Source of the DNA: Paenibacillus phyllosphaerae
GTDB taxonomy: Bacteria > Bacillota > Bacilli > Paenibacillales > Paenibacillaceae
DNA: 64,000 nt
Assembly (NCBI RefSeq): GCF_014192105.1
Contig: NZ_JACHXK010000013.1
Coordinates: forward strand, 130,380 to 194,379
Reading direction: 5' to 3'
Within the stretch, counting starts at the first letter, position 1. Every line of letters starts with the position of its first letter. The notes beneath the pieces are model-generated. The model did no database searches. It had not been told where the DNA came from and was given only the letters and a program-made list of their open reading frames with translations. The translations under genes were made by a program, and so were the position numbers. Positions 44,003 to 52,123 of the stretch are shown here, piece after piece.

Positions 44003-44431
44003 ATTCCGACAATAATCAACTTCCATGACGGGAACACGCACGTACGAGAGGCATTCTCCAGAGAGTTGGCAGCCGCTGCAAGCCAATGTTTGCCCCCGGA
44101 CGCATCCGCATCCTCCCCGAGAAGCTGTGCCGAACGTTCGATACGCGCATGTGCAGATTCATTCTAAGGCGATCTTTGATTACCGCGACGGATGGGTAGC
44201 TGCCATGAGGGTGTCAAGATTAAGCACAGACGGTATCCACCGTTATATGGAGCGCGCATGATGGTGCGCGGCATGAGTGCATCTGCTTTGGTGATTGGCT
44301 TGTGTTCACGATCGTAAGATTGGGAATACGGCGTTCACCGATAGCTCTCCACGCCTATGGCGGGCGGGCAGGTGAAATTAGGGTGGTAACGCGAGTTCAT
44401 CTCGTCCCTGTACAGGGGCGGGATTTTTTTT
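44003..44431 (+). ncRNA. T-box riboswitch leader of ilvA
   Basis: T-box leaders read uncharged tRNA and control readthrough of a terminator. The T-box sequence AGGGTGGTAACGCG lies at 44380-44393, preceded by GTGAAATT. Next comes a terminator hairpin built on CGTCCCTGTACAGGGGCGGG with a run of eight Ts (44400-44431). Stem I is recognisable by its distal region AGAGAGTTGG...GCTGCAAGCCAA at 44060-44087. Candidate specifier codons on the 3' side of stem I are ATC (Ile) at 44104-44106 and 44110-44112, fitting ilvA, but I could not fold the loop with certainty. Confidence 0.9.
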
Positions 44432-44540
44432 ATTTTTCAACCGACAATCAAGGCGGCACTGGGCTGGAACGATCCGGCTTCGTGACCGATTGCGCAACTT
44501 ATCGATTCGTTATATTGAAGAAGAAAGCAGGCGAAGGAAG

Positions 44541-45824
44541 ATGGAGAACGAGCTTCAGCAAGGATCAACGGTGGAAGAAATCCGCATCGGCATGGCCGAA
44601 ATCGCGCAGGCGCAAATTCATGTCAAGGACGCGGTCATCCGTACGCCGCTGCAGCACAATCGCGTGCTGTCGGCCAGATACGATTGCAAGGTATTGCTGA
44701 AACGGGAGGATCTGCAGGTCGTGCGTTCGTTCAAATTACGCGGCGCCTATCACTTGATGAAATCCCTTCCGGCCGAACGGCTTCAGCGCGGCGTCGTCTG
44801 CGCGAGCGCAGGCAATCACGCGCAAGGCGTCGCTTACTCGTGCCAGGCGCTCGGCATCCCGGGCAAAATCTACATGCCAAGCACGACGCCGCGGCAGAAG
44901 GTCAATCAAGTCGCCTTCTTCGGCGGGCCGGATGTCGAGATCATCCTGACGGGCGATACGTTCGACGACGCGTATGCCAAAGCGATCGAGGCGAGCGAAC
45001 GCTTCGATATGGCGTTCGTCCATCCGTTCGACGATCCGAAGATCATCGCCGGCAACGGCACGATCGGCAAAGAGATCATGGAAGCGGTCGAATCGATGCC
45101 GGACTATGTGTTCGTCACGATCGGCGGCGGCGGCTTGGCGGCAGGCGTGGCCGCCTATGTGAAGGCCGTCTCGCCGAATACGAAAGTGATCGGCGTCGAG
45201 CCGGAGGGCGCGCCTTCCATGAAGGCGTCGATCGCGGCCGGCCACGTAACGCCGCTCGATACGATCGATAAATTCGTCGATGGCGCCGCTGTCAAACGCG
45301 TCGGCGACCTGACCTTCCGCATGTGCCAAGAACTGCTCGACGACATCATCGTCGTGCCGGAAGGCAAAGCGTGTACCGCCCTGCTCGACCTGTACAACGA
45401 GAACGCGATCGTCGTGGAGCCGGCAGGCGCCCTGACCGTCGCGGCGCTCGATCTGTACCGCGAGCACATCGCCGGCAAGACGGTGGTATGCGTCATCTCC
45501 GGCGGCAACAACGACGTCGACCGGATGCAGGAGATCAAGGAGCGCTCGCTCGTCTATGAAGGATTGAAGCATTACTTCATGGTCAACTTCCCGCAGCGCG
45601 CCGGCGCCTTGCGCGAATTCCTCGACGAAGTGCTCGGCCCGGACGACGACATCGCCCGCTTCGAGTATACGAAGAAGCATAACAAGGACAACGGCCCGGC
45701 CCTCGTCGGCATCGAGCTCAAGCACCGCGAAGACTACGAACCGCTCGTCGCCCGCATGCACGCCAAAGGCTACCAGTTCCATGAACTAAACAAGGACCCG
45801 CTGCTGTTTAATTTGCTGATTTAA
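44541..45824 (+). CDS. ilvA: Threonine ammonia-lyase, biosynthetic
   Basis: 427 residues. Catalyses threonine to 2-oxobutanoate, the first step to isoleucine. The PLP lysine is in SFKLRGAYHLM; other motifs are ASAGNHAQGVAYSC, TIGGGGLAAGVAAYV, GVEPEGAPSM and VISGGNNDVDRM. A single C-terminal ACT-like domain (about 340-425, YFMVNFPQRAGALREFL) is as in the short B. subtilis-type IlvA. The ATG at 44541 follows GAAGGAAG; the open frame from 44490 has no ribosome site. Controlled by the T-box upstream. Confidence 0.95.
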   Translation: MENELQQGSTVEEIRIGMAEIAQAQIHVKDAVIRTPLQHNRVLSARYDCKVLLKREDLQVVRSFKLRGAYHLMKSLPAERLQRGVVCASAGNHAQGVAYSCQALGIPGKIYMPSTTPRQKVNQVAFFGGPDVEIILTGDTFDDAYAKAIEASERFDMAFVHPFDDPKIIAGNGTIGKEIMEAVESMPDYVFVTIGGGGLAAGVAAYVKAVSPNTKVIGVEPEGAPSMKASIAAGHVTPLDTIDKFVDGAAVKRVGDLTFRMCQELLDDIIVVPEGKACTALLDLYNENAIVVEPAGALTVAALDLYREHIAGKTVVCVISGGNNDVDRMQEIKERSLVYEGLKHYFMVNFPQRAGALREFLDEVLGPDDDIARFEYTKKHNKDNGPALVGIELKHREDYEPLVARMHAKGYQFHELNKDPLLFNLLI

Positions 45825-45871
45825 TGGGTTAATGGTTTACCCTCTTAATCATTCATAGGTCTAATCATTAA

Positions 45872-45894
45872 CGCCCCGCGCAGCGGGGCGTTTT
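45872..45894 (+). terminator. Terminator of ilvA
   Basis: CGCCCCGC-GCA-GCGGGGCG then TTTTG. A perfect 19-bp palindrome, GGCGGTGAAGTTCACCGCC, follows at 45901-45919 just before repeat copy D. Confidence 0.92.
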
Positions 45895-45928
45895 GTTGTT
45901 GGCGGTGAAGTTCACCGCCCCTCACCCA

Positions 45929-46266
45929 CGTAAAGCGTGTCCACGAAGTGGACTTCAAGCGAAGGTCAGCAGGCTGGATGTTCATGCGTGCGAACCAATC
46001 AGGTCTCCTCCCCAAGGCACCAAAGTAATATACGAAGCTCGAATCAGAGCTTTGTCCTAGCGGCATATTGGATGCCCGGAAGGCATACAACACTAAGCTA
46101 GGACAAAAGCGGTCCACGCACGAAAGGACTCATCGAAGACGGCCGCGTAACGAATCACGCCGATTACGGGTGTCCTCAGAGTTTTCCGGACGGAAAACTC
46201 ACTTCGGAAGCATAAGCTGGGCCGTGGCCCTTGGGGTCCCCTCCTCAGGAGGGGATTTAGGGGAGG
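45929..46266 (-). repeat. Dispersed structured intergenic repeat, copy D (inverted)
   Basis: Full-length copy on the minus strand, antisense to the flanking ilvA and ugtP-like genes. Read on its own strand it has CCCCTCCTGAGGAGGGG, AAGGGCCACGGCCC, GACACCCGTAATCGGCGTGA, ACGCGGCCGTCTTCGATGA, the central GCTTTTGTCCTAGC/GCTAGGACAAAGC stem, GAGCTTCGTA, GTGCCTTGGGGAGG and GTCCAC-TTC-GTGGAC. An extra hairpin, GAGTTTTCC/GGAAAACTC (46179-46200), is inserted between the stem-2 region and ACACCCG. Between it and the next gene lies an AT-rich stretch (46310-46372) with ATTTGA repeated several times. Confidence 0.9.
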
Positions 46267-46470
46267 TAGTAAAAAGGTATATTAACCGCTCCAAAGGTTA
46301 AACAAGAGAATAGGATTTGAATTGAAATTGGAATTAGATTTGATTTGGTTTTGAATAAGATTTGAACAAGCTCGTTAAGGGGAGCCCCCCTTACCCTCAC
46401 AATGGTTTCACGCCGCGTTCATCTTGGCATGACAATCACCCGCTACACTTGCGCACAGGAGGTGTAGCAT

Positions 46471-47646
46471 ATGGATTTCCGTCAAGTTCGAAAGCCGAAG
46501 GTACTCGTGCTCTACGCATCTTTCGGGGATGGCCATTGGCAGGCCGCCCGTGCGTTAACCGCTTCGCTGAGGGAACAGGGGATCGAACAGATTCTGCTCG
46601 TGGATCTGCTTGCGGAGGCCCATCCGTGGCTCAATACGATGACCAAAAGCATCTATGCCAAGAGCTTCACCTTGCTGCCCGGCCTCTATGGCTGGATTTA
46701 CAACACCACGCGCCATATGCAGCATGACTCGCTGTTCGCCAACTGGCTGCATTCGTTCGGACGCGCCAAGCTTGCCCGGCTATTGCAGCAGGAGAAGCCG
46801 GACGCCGTGTTCCACACGTTCCCGCTGCTCGCGATGCCTGCGCTGAAGCGCAAGATCGGCTTGTCGATCCCGACCTATACGGTCGTAACCGACTTCGACC
46901 TGCACGGGCGCTGGGTGCACCCGGATATTGACCGCTATTACGTGCCGACGGCCGATATGCGCAGCGAACTGATTGCGCACGGCATCGCGCCGGCCCGCAT
47001 ATGCGTCAGCGGAATTCCGCTCCGCCAAGGCTTCGGCGCGGTGACCGTCACTCCGGCGCTGCGGGCCCAATACGGTTTTGCCCCCGGGACGCCGATCGTG
47101 CTCATTATGGCCGGCGCGCAAGGCATGATGTCGGACAGCGCCGAGCTGTGCGCCTATCTGCTGATGCAGCCGAATGTGCAGATTGCTTTCGTATGCGGCC
47201 GCAGCGCTCAGCTCGAAGTAGAACTGCGCGAACGATTCAGCGTTCATCCCGAAGCGGCGCGCCTGAAGATCTTCGGATACGTCGAACAGGTGCACGAGCT
47301 GATGGCGCTGTCCGCTTGCCTCGTTACCAAACCCGGCGGGGTCACCTTGGCTGAAGGACTCATGTGCGGACTGCCCTTGTTTACGCACCGCCCCGTCCCC
47401 GGCCAGGAACGCAATAACGCGGAATATTTGCAGCGCAAAGGCGCAGCTGTCATGACCCATACCGCCCCTGAACTGGCGGATGAAATTATGAAACTCATTC
47501 GGGACCCGCTACGTTTAAAGACGAGGAAGCAGGCCGTTGTCTTGCTTCAGCATCGCCATGCGGCCAAAACGATCGCATTAGACTTTTTGGCAGGCTTGCA
47601 TATAATGGAAAGAGCAGCTTCCACGTGGCATACATCGCGTCTATAG
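46471..47646 (+). CDS. UgtP-type processive diacylglycerol glycosyltransferase
   Basis: 391 residues, GT28-like (MGDG synthase) family. The N-terminal MGDG-type motif is VLYASFGDGHWQAARALTAS, where related enzymes have G-GH. The donor-binding C-terminal half has LIMAGAQGMM, IFGYVEQVHELMALSACLVTKPGGVTLAEGL and PGQERNNAEYL. It adds sugar, usually glucose from UDP-glucose, to diacylglycerol at the inner face of the membrane for glycolipids and lipoteichoic-acid anchors. AGGAGGTGTAGC precedes the ATG. First of four closely spaced genes. Confidence 0.88.
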   Translation: MDFRQVRKPKVLVLYASFGDGHWQAARALTASLREQGIEQILLVDLLAEAHPWLNTMTKSIYAKSFTLLPGLYGWIYNTTRHMQHDSLFANWLHSFGRAKLARLLQQEKPDAVFHTFPLLAMPALKRKIGLSIPTYTVVTDFDLHGRWVHPDIDRYYVPTADMRSELIAHGIAPARICVSGIPLRQGFGAVTVTPALRAQYGFAPGTPIVLIMAGAQGMMSDSAELCAYLLMQPNVQIAFVCGRSAQLEVELRERFSVHPEAARLKIFGYVEQVHELMALSACLVTKPGGVTLAEGLMCGLPLFTHRPVPGQERNNAEYLQRKGAAVMTHTAPELADEIMKLIRDPLRLKTRKQAVVLLQHRHAAKTIALDFLAGLHIMERAASTWHTSRL

Positions 47647-47704
47647 AACAGCAGGAGAACCGCCCTTTTCGAAGGATGGCACGCACCCGGGTGAAGTTAA
47701 GGGA

Positions 47705-48880
47705 GTGAATCGCATCACTAGGCGTTGGTTCGGACCGGAGATCGTCTATTTCTCGGTCATTCTATTCGTTGTTGAATTCGTGCGCGGTGCCGCGCTTGTC
47801 AGCTTCCTGCCTGTATTCGGCCAGAAGACGCTAGGACTTAATTTCGACGTCATCGGCATTGCCATTACGGCGCATTATTTGACCGATACCGCGCTTAAGA
47901 TGGGCATCGGTTATCTGCTCGACCGCTTCTCCGTCCGGTTCGTCGTACATACAGGTCTGCTTGCATCGCTCGCGGGGATTGCCTTGCTGCAATTCGCTTA
48001 TTCCCCCTGGCTGTTTATCGCGGCCGCAGCGCTCTACGGGGTGGGCATCTCGCCGATCTGGATCGTCTGCCTGACGAAGGTGACCGAGGGTCAGCGGGCT
48101 ACGCAGATGGGCTATCTCTATACGATCTGGCTGGCCGGACTTGGCATCGGACCGATTATATGTAACGTCATTGTCGATCACAATATTGAAGCATGCTACT
48201 ATCTGCTGCTAGGGCTATCGCTGCTATGCTGGCTCATGTCGTTGTTCATCAGCAATAAACGGAATTCGAGCGTAGCCGCGATCCCGCTTCGGCAGCAATT
48301 TGCCATACTGGGCGAGCGGCTGCGCCATATGAAGCTGCTGCTCCCCGGCATGATTCTGCAGACGGCCGGCGCGGGCATGCTCGTGCCCATCCTGCCCAGC
48401 TTCGCAGAGAATCACCTCGGCATGTCCGGCGCGCAATACTCCCTGCTCCTGCTTGCAGGCGGGGTGTGTACGGGTGCCGCGCTGATGCCATTCGGCAAAC
48501 TGTCAGACAAGCTCGGCGGGAAGAAATGGTTCCTTGTCATCGGCTTTATTTTTATCGGCTTATCGCTGTACATGATCGCCATGGAGCCGCCGCTCGTGCT
48601 CAGCATGCTGCTCGCCGGCCTGCTCGGTCTCTCCTATTCCGCCCTGCTGCCCGCCTGGAACGCATTGCTCGCCAATTACGTTCCGCCGCAGCAAGCAGGG
48701 CTTGGATGGGGAATCTTCTCGACCGTGGAAGGAATCGGCGGCATGATCGGCCCCGTCATCGGCGGCGTAATGGCCGCTTCGTTCGGCGAACCGAGCGTCG
48801 TGCTATACAGCGCTATCCTGTACGGATTGATTGGCTTCTTCTATATCTGGTTTCCGTTTCGCGACTTTCAATCGTCGTAG
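47705..48880 (+). CDS. MFS transporter
   Basis: 391 residues with about twelve membrane helices in two sets of six. The helix 2-3 loop motif is YLLDRFSVRFV and the second-half counterpart is PFGKLSDKLGGKKW, both typical of the major facilitator superfamily, drug-exporter-like group. Substrate unknown. The GTG start lies right after AAGGGA, an awkwardly tight spacing, and no better start precedes the first helix. It lies 58 bp after the glycosyltransferase gene, probably in one operon. Confidence 0.9.
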   Translation: MNRITRRWFGPEIVYFSVILFVVEFVRGAALVSFLPVFGQKTLGLNFDVIGIAITAHYLTDTALKMGIGYLLDRFSVRFVVHTGLLASLAGIALLQFAYSPWLFIAAAALYGVGISPIWIVCLTKVTEGQRATQMGYLYTIWLAGLGIGPIICNVIVDHNIEACYYLLLGLSLLCWLMSLFISNKRNSSVAAIPLRQQFAILGERLRHMKLLLPGMILQTAGAGMLVPILPSFAENHLGMSGAQYSLLLLAGGVCTGAALMPFGKLSDKLGGKKWFLVIGFIFIGLSLYMIAMEPPLVLSMLLAGLLGLSYSALLPAWNALLANYVPPQQAGLGWGIFSTVEGIGGMIGPVIGGVMAASFGEPSVVLYSAILYGLIGFFYIWFPFRDFQSS

Positions 48881-48916
48881 AGGCTCATCCGCTTTGAACG
48901 GCTAAGGAGATTACCC

Positions 48917-49528
48917 ATGCAAATGACGCAATTGGATCAATGGATTCACGAAATTAAACAGATGGATCTGGATGAGCTCCAGCAAACGTTGGAGAGCTTC
49001 TCCGTACTAGGGCCTCTGCCGGGGATTGCGCTTACGATGGCGGAATCCTTCCTGCCCATTCTGCCGCTGCTTGTGTTCGTGGCGGCGAACGCGAATATTT
49101 ATGGCCTATGGCTAGGCTCGCTCTATTCCTGGCTAGGCGTCAGCGTCGGGTCGATTATCGTCTTCCTGCTGGCCCGCAAGATCGGCAGACGCTTCCGTCC
49201 CTGGCTGCAGCGCCGCTTCCCGAAGCTCGAGAAGTTCTTCGACTGGGTGGAGCATCGCGGGTTCACGCCGATTTTCCTTTTCGCCTGCTTCCCGTTCTCG
49301 CCTTCCGCACTGATTAATATCGTCTCCGGCATCGGCAATGTGCCTTTCCGTTCCTTTGTTCTGGCCATTCTGCTCGGCAAAGCCGTCATGATCTTCGGCG
49401 TATCCGTGCTCAGCTTCGATATTGCCGATCTGGCGGAGGAGCCATGGCGCGCCGTCCTGGCCGTCGTGCTCGTGTTCGTCATGTGGTTCGGCGGCAAGAA
49501 GCTCGAATCTCATTATAAGCTCAAATAG
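48917..49528 (+). CDS. TVP38/TMEM64-family (DedA-like) membrane protein
   Basis: 203 residues with five to six hydrophobic segments. The SNARE-associated/VTT-type core is AESFLPILPLLVFVAANA, then GSIIVFLLARKIGRRF, and GFTPIFLFACFPFSPSALIN with the conserved F-x-P. Relatives act in envelope homeostasis, probably as lipid carriers or flippases, which suits the neighbouring glycolipid glycosyltransferase gene. AAGGAGATTACCC lies before the ATG. Confidence 0.88.
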   Translation: MQMTQLDQWIHEIKQMDLDELQQTLESFSVLGPLPGIALTMAESFLPILPLLVFVAANANIYGLWLGSLYSWLGVSVGSIIVFLLARKIGRRFRPWLQRRFPKLEKFFDWVEHRGFTPIFLFACFPFSPSALINIVSGIGNVPFRSFVLAILLGKAVMIFGVSVLSFDIADLAEEPWRAVLAVVLVFVMWFGGKKLESHYKLK

Positions 49529-49543
49529 CGAGGAGGAGTCCCC

Positions 49544-49897
49544 ATGCTGCGCGCGCAAGACGGTATCGGCATGCTCCCGCTCATGAGCTGGATGAGCGGG
49601 CTAGCGACGGGCATCGCGCTGCTGATCGGATGCGGGATCGTCGCCGCGATGTTCATGATCATCCGCCTGTCGACCAGCGATTCGGATAAGCATAAGGAGC
49701 TGCGGGAATTCGTCGAGACGCTGTTCGGCACGCCGGCCCATCTGCGCCCCGATGCGGCGAAGACGGCAGAGAGCGAGACGGCCGCGGCCAGCGTATCGGC
49801 AAGCCGTGAAGCGTTCACGGAGCCTTGCCCCGCATGCGCCCATCACGTCACCGAACGCGATGTCGATTGCCCCTCCTGCGGACTTCGGCTGCAATGA
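49544..49897 (+). CDS. Small membrane protein with C-terminal zinc ribbon
   Basis: 117 residues: one membrane helix (about 18-42), an acidic Ala/Ser linker, and at the C-terminus CPAC...CPSC (Cys spacing 2-13-2), a zinc-ribbon. Begins 15 nt after the TVP38 gene stop with GAGGAGG before the ATG, so it is the last gene of that operon. No family name; the zinc site would face the cytoplasm if the short N-terminus is outside. Confidence 0.8.
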   Translation: MLRAQDGIGMLPLMSWMSGLATGIALLIGCGIVAAMFMIIRLSTSDSDKHKELREFVETLFGTPAHLRPDAAKTAESETAAASVSASREAFTEPCPACAHHVTERDVDCPSCGLRLQ

Positions 49898-50039
49898 AGC
49901 CGGTCCGTTCATCCGCCTTACTCCCCCGGTTCCCTTACTCAAGCCTTCCGCTGGCCTCCTTTCGTATAGTTTGCTTCATTGTGCGCACACTGAAAAAGCT
50001 ACGCATTCGATTGTTCACTACACGAAGGAGGCATGCAAT

Positions 50040-50183
50040 ATGTCAGGCGAACATCCATCCGAGAAGCAGCTGCGCGCGAGCCAAGCCCAATCCGAGGCCG
50101 ACCGTTCCGGTCAAGGCAAAACAAAGGCTAGCGAGCTGCAATCCGAGGCCGACAGCGCAGCTGTGCGCAAGCATGGCTTATAA
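50040..50183 (+). CDS. Small hydrophilic protein with internal repeat, 47 residues
   Basis: MSGEHPSEKQLRASQAQSEA begins the protein. The phrase AS-x-x-QSEAD occurs twice (ASQAQSEAD, ASELQSEAD), so it arose by internal duplication. Lacks aromatic residues and cysteines, so probably disordered. A strong GAAGGAGG lies 9 nt before the ATG. Size and composition recall small spore or stress proteins, but I cannot name it. Confidence 0.7.
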   Translation: MSGEHPSEKQLRASQAQSEADRSGQGKTKASELQSEADSAAVRKHGL

Positions 50184-50285
50184 GCGCCACCTCTTAGGGG
50201 CATGCTAACGACGAACCCCGGACTAATCTGTGACCTGTTCCAAGTACATTCATAGCGATTGCATGTAAAGGGAGGAATAGCAGGC

Positions 50286-50576
50286 ATGAGCGATAAAAAA
50301 CGCCATTTCGAGATGCAGCCGATGTCGGGCGAGCACGTAGAGGTTGAAGGCGTCTATAAGGATGAGTGGGGACGCGAGCAGAAGCTGCAGCGCGGCGATA
50401 CGTTCCCGCCCAATGCGATGCTTGGCACGACGGAGTGGGAGCTGGTCGAACTCGACTTCGGCAACCATCACGAGGGTAAGACGGATTCCCGCCTTGTACC
50501 GAAAAGCGACGACCAAGGCTCGAAGAACGCTAACCTTAGCGGACCGCGCACCCATTTGGACAGCGGCGACAAATAA
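50286..50576 (+). CDS. Conserved hypothetical protein, 96 residues
   Basis: A small soluble protein: MSDKKRHFEMQPMSGEHVEV, then GVYKDEWGREQKLQRGDTFP, MLGTTEWELVELDF and a hydrophilic tail. The middle looks like a small beta domain; the family is not recognised. ATG at 50286 follows GGGAGGAATAG; the in-frame ATG at 50259 lacks a site. Ends at a very stable terminator. Confidence 0.75.
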   Translation: MSDKKRHFEMQPMSGEHVEVEGVYKDEWGREQKLQRGDTFPPNAMLGTTEWELVELDFGNHHEGKTDSRLVPKSDDQGSKNANLSGPRTHLDSGDK

Positions 50577-50580
50577 CACA

Positions 50581-50642
50581 AAAGCGTCCTGCAAGGAAGC
50601 GGATCTGGTTGTCGCCAGATTCGCTGCTGCAGGACGCTTTTT
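50581..50642. terminator. Bidirectional terminator
   Basis: AAAGCGTCCTGCA (50581-50593) and TGCAGGACGCTTT (50628-50640) pair perfectly with further inner pairing (GATCTGG/CCAGATT). T-runs lie on both strands. It serves the 96-residue protein gene and the converging dioxygenase gene. Confidence 0.9.
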
Positions 50643-50700
50643 CCATAGCTGCGAGTTAATTCGCATCGTGAACGTTCAATGGAATGAATCTTCAATCGCC

Positions 50701-51462
50701 TTAAAATTGCAGGGACAAATAACTAAGCGTCCCCATATCATATCCTCGATAGATGACCTCTGGCTTCGCGCTTCCGCTGCCCATGGCGATATACAGCGGC
50801 ACGAAATGCTCGGCACGCGGCACGGCCATTCTCGCATGGGGCGCATGCTGCTCATAATGGAACAACGCGTCCAGCTCGCCGTCTGCCATCTGCGCTAGCA
50901 GCCAATCGTCGAATTGAACCGCCCAAGGCTCCGCTTCTTTCTGGCCCCATTTGATGATGCGCAGATTGTGCACCGTAACGCCGCTGCCGATGATCATGAT
51001 ATCCTCTTCGCCCAGCCCGTGCAGCGCTTCGCCGATCTTATAGTGATCCTCCGGGGAACGATACGGATTCACCGACAGTTGCACGAGCGGAATATCGGCC
51101 GCCGGATACATGCGATGCAGCAGCGTCCACGTCCCGTGATCTAGCCCCCGGGAACTGTCGCGCACGACCGGAATGCCTTGCTGTTGGAAGCGCGCCTCGA
51201 GCTTCTCCGCGATGGTTTTCGACCCTTTGGCCCGATATTTAATCTGATAAAGTTCATCCGGGAAGCCCCCGAAATCATAGATCGTCTCATATTCGTCATC
51301 CGTATAGGTCATCGCCAGCGGCTCCGTCTCCCAGTGCGCCGTGAAGACTACGATCGCCTTCGGTTGATATCGTTTGCCCAGTTGCCCCAGGAATGCGGCA
51401 TATTCCGTCTCTTCAATGGCGAGCATCGGCGAACCGTGCGCCAGGAACAAAGAAGGGATCAT
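50701..51462 (-). CDS. LigB-family extradiol dioxygenase (DODA/YgiD type)
   Basis: 253 residues. The class III extradiol dioxygenase fold shows LAHGSPM near the N-terminus (metal His), VFTAHWE, the RGLDHGTWTLLHRMYP motif and GSGVTVHNL. Homologues cleave DOPA or other catechols and need Fe(II) or Zn(II). It is divergent from an HxlR regulator, a common arrangement for quinone- or catechol-response genes. GAGGAGG precedes the ATG; promoter TTGACA-17-TAAACT. Confidence 0.9.
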   Translation of the reverse strand: MIPSLFLAHGSPMLAIEETEYAAFLGQLGKRYQPKAIVVFTAHWETEPLAMTYTDDEYETIYDFGGFPDELYQIKYRAKGSKTIAEKLEARFQQQGIPVVRDSSRGLDHGTWTLLHRMYPAADIPLVQLSVNPYRSPEDHYKIGEALHGLGEEDIMIIGSGVTVHNLRIIKWGQKEAEPWAVQFDDWLLAQMADGELDALFHYEQHAPHARMAVPRAEHFVPLYIAMGSGSAKPEVIYRGYDMGTLSYLSLQF

Positions 51463-51502
51463 CTTGGTGCCTCCTCATTATCTCGCCTATCAGTTACTTT
51501 AT

Positions 51503-51538
51503 GTAAGTTAGTTTACGAAAGAAATTTATTAATGTCAA
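51503..51538 (-). promoter_or_regulatory. Dioxygenase promoter with GTAA/TTAC inverted repeat
   Basis: Minus-strand TTGACA (51533-51538), 17 bp, TAAACT (51510-51515). The inverted repeat GTAA-GTTAGT-TTAC (51503-51516) overlaps the -10, a likely HxlR-type operator. A plus-strand TATAAT at 51585-51590 serves the divergent regulator. Confidence 0.65.
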
Positions 51539-51613
51539 GTTACTAATTTTTATTTAGCAGCTATCAATCATCGTGATAAAGCGTTATAATAGATGGTGAA
51601 CGAGGTGATGCCC

Positions 51614-51949
51614 ATGCATGATGCAATATGTCCGAAATTCGATAAAGCCATGCAGCTGATCAGCAAACGATGGACGGGCTTGATCATTCACCAGCTGCTG
51701 GACGGACCGAAACGGTTCAGCCAATTGGAAGCCGCCATGCCGATCAGCGGCAGACTGCTCTCCGAACGGCTGAAAGAACTGGAGCAGGAAGGAATCGTCC
51801 ACCGCGAAGTGTATCCGGAGACGCCGGTGAGGATCGAATATTCGCTCACCACCAAAGGTTGCGCGCTCGGACCGCTGTTCAAGGAGCTCGAGCATTGGTC
51901 CCACGAATGGGTCACGCTGGACGATGCCGACCTGCAGGAGAACGCCTAA
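51614..51949 (+). CDS. HxlR-family transcriptional regulator
   Basis: 111 residues, a winged-helix protein of the HxlR family (CPKFDKAMQLISKRWTGLII, LDGPKRFSQLEAAMP, ISGRLLSERLKELEQEGIV, VRIEYSLTTKG). The first Cys, at position 5, is where redox-sensing members such as YodB carry theirs. ATG at 51614 is preferred: GAGGTGAT lies just before it, and the in-frame ATG at 51593 is only 3 nt from the TATAAT box, so would not be in the message. Probably regulates the divergent dioxygenase gene. Confidence 0.9.
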   Translation: MHDAICPKFDKAMQLISKRWTGLIIHQLLDGPKRFSQLEAAMPISGRLLSERLKELEQEGIVHREVYPETPVRIEYSLTTKGCALGPLFKELEHWSHEWVTLDDADLQENA

Positions 51950-52023
51950 GCGCGTGCTTGCCTTCCAATGGAACAGAAGCGTCTATCAGCTGCTGCTTAG
52001 ACCGTTCTTCTATTACAACAAAG

Positions 52024-52059
52024 AGACCCTTCTGAACCATGAATGGATCAGAAGGGTCT
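52024..52059. terminator. Bidirectional terminator between HxlR and exporter-like genes
   Basis: AGACCCTTCTGA pairs with TCAGAAGGGTCT around a 12-nt loop, with TCTTCTG on one side and CTCTTTGTTG on the other. Confidence 0.8.
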
Positions 52060-52123
52060 TCTGCTGTCTTCTGCTGTCTGCTAGGTATCTCCGCCGCACC
52101 AATCAACATGCGATTGACGGTTG

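Noticed and set aside
43810..44037. 75-codon minus-strand frame in the ilvA upstream region
   Set aside because: No ribosome site, overlaps the T-box promoter, no family character.
44736..45782. 348-codon minus-strand open frame opposite ilvA
   Set aside because: Antisense to ilvA, composition typical of a mirrored frame, no start context.
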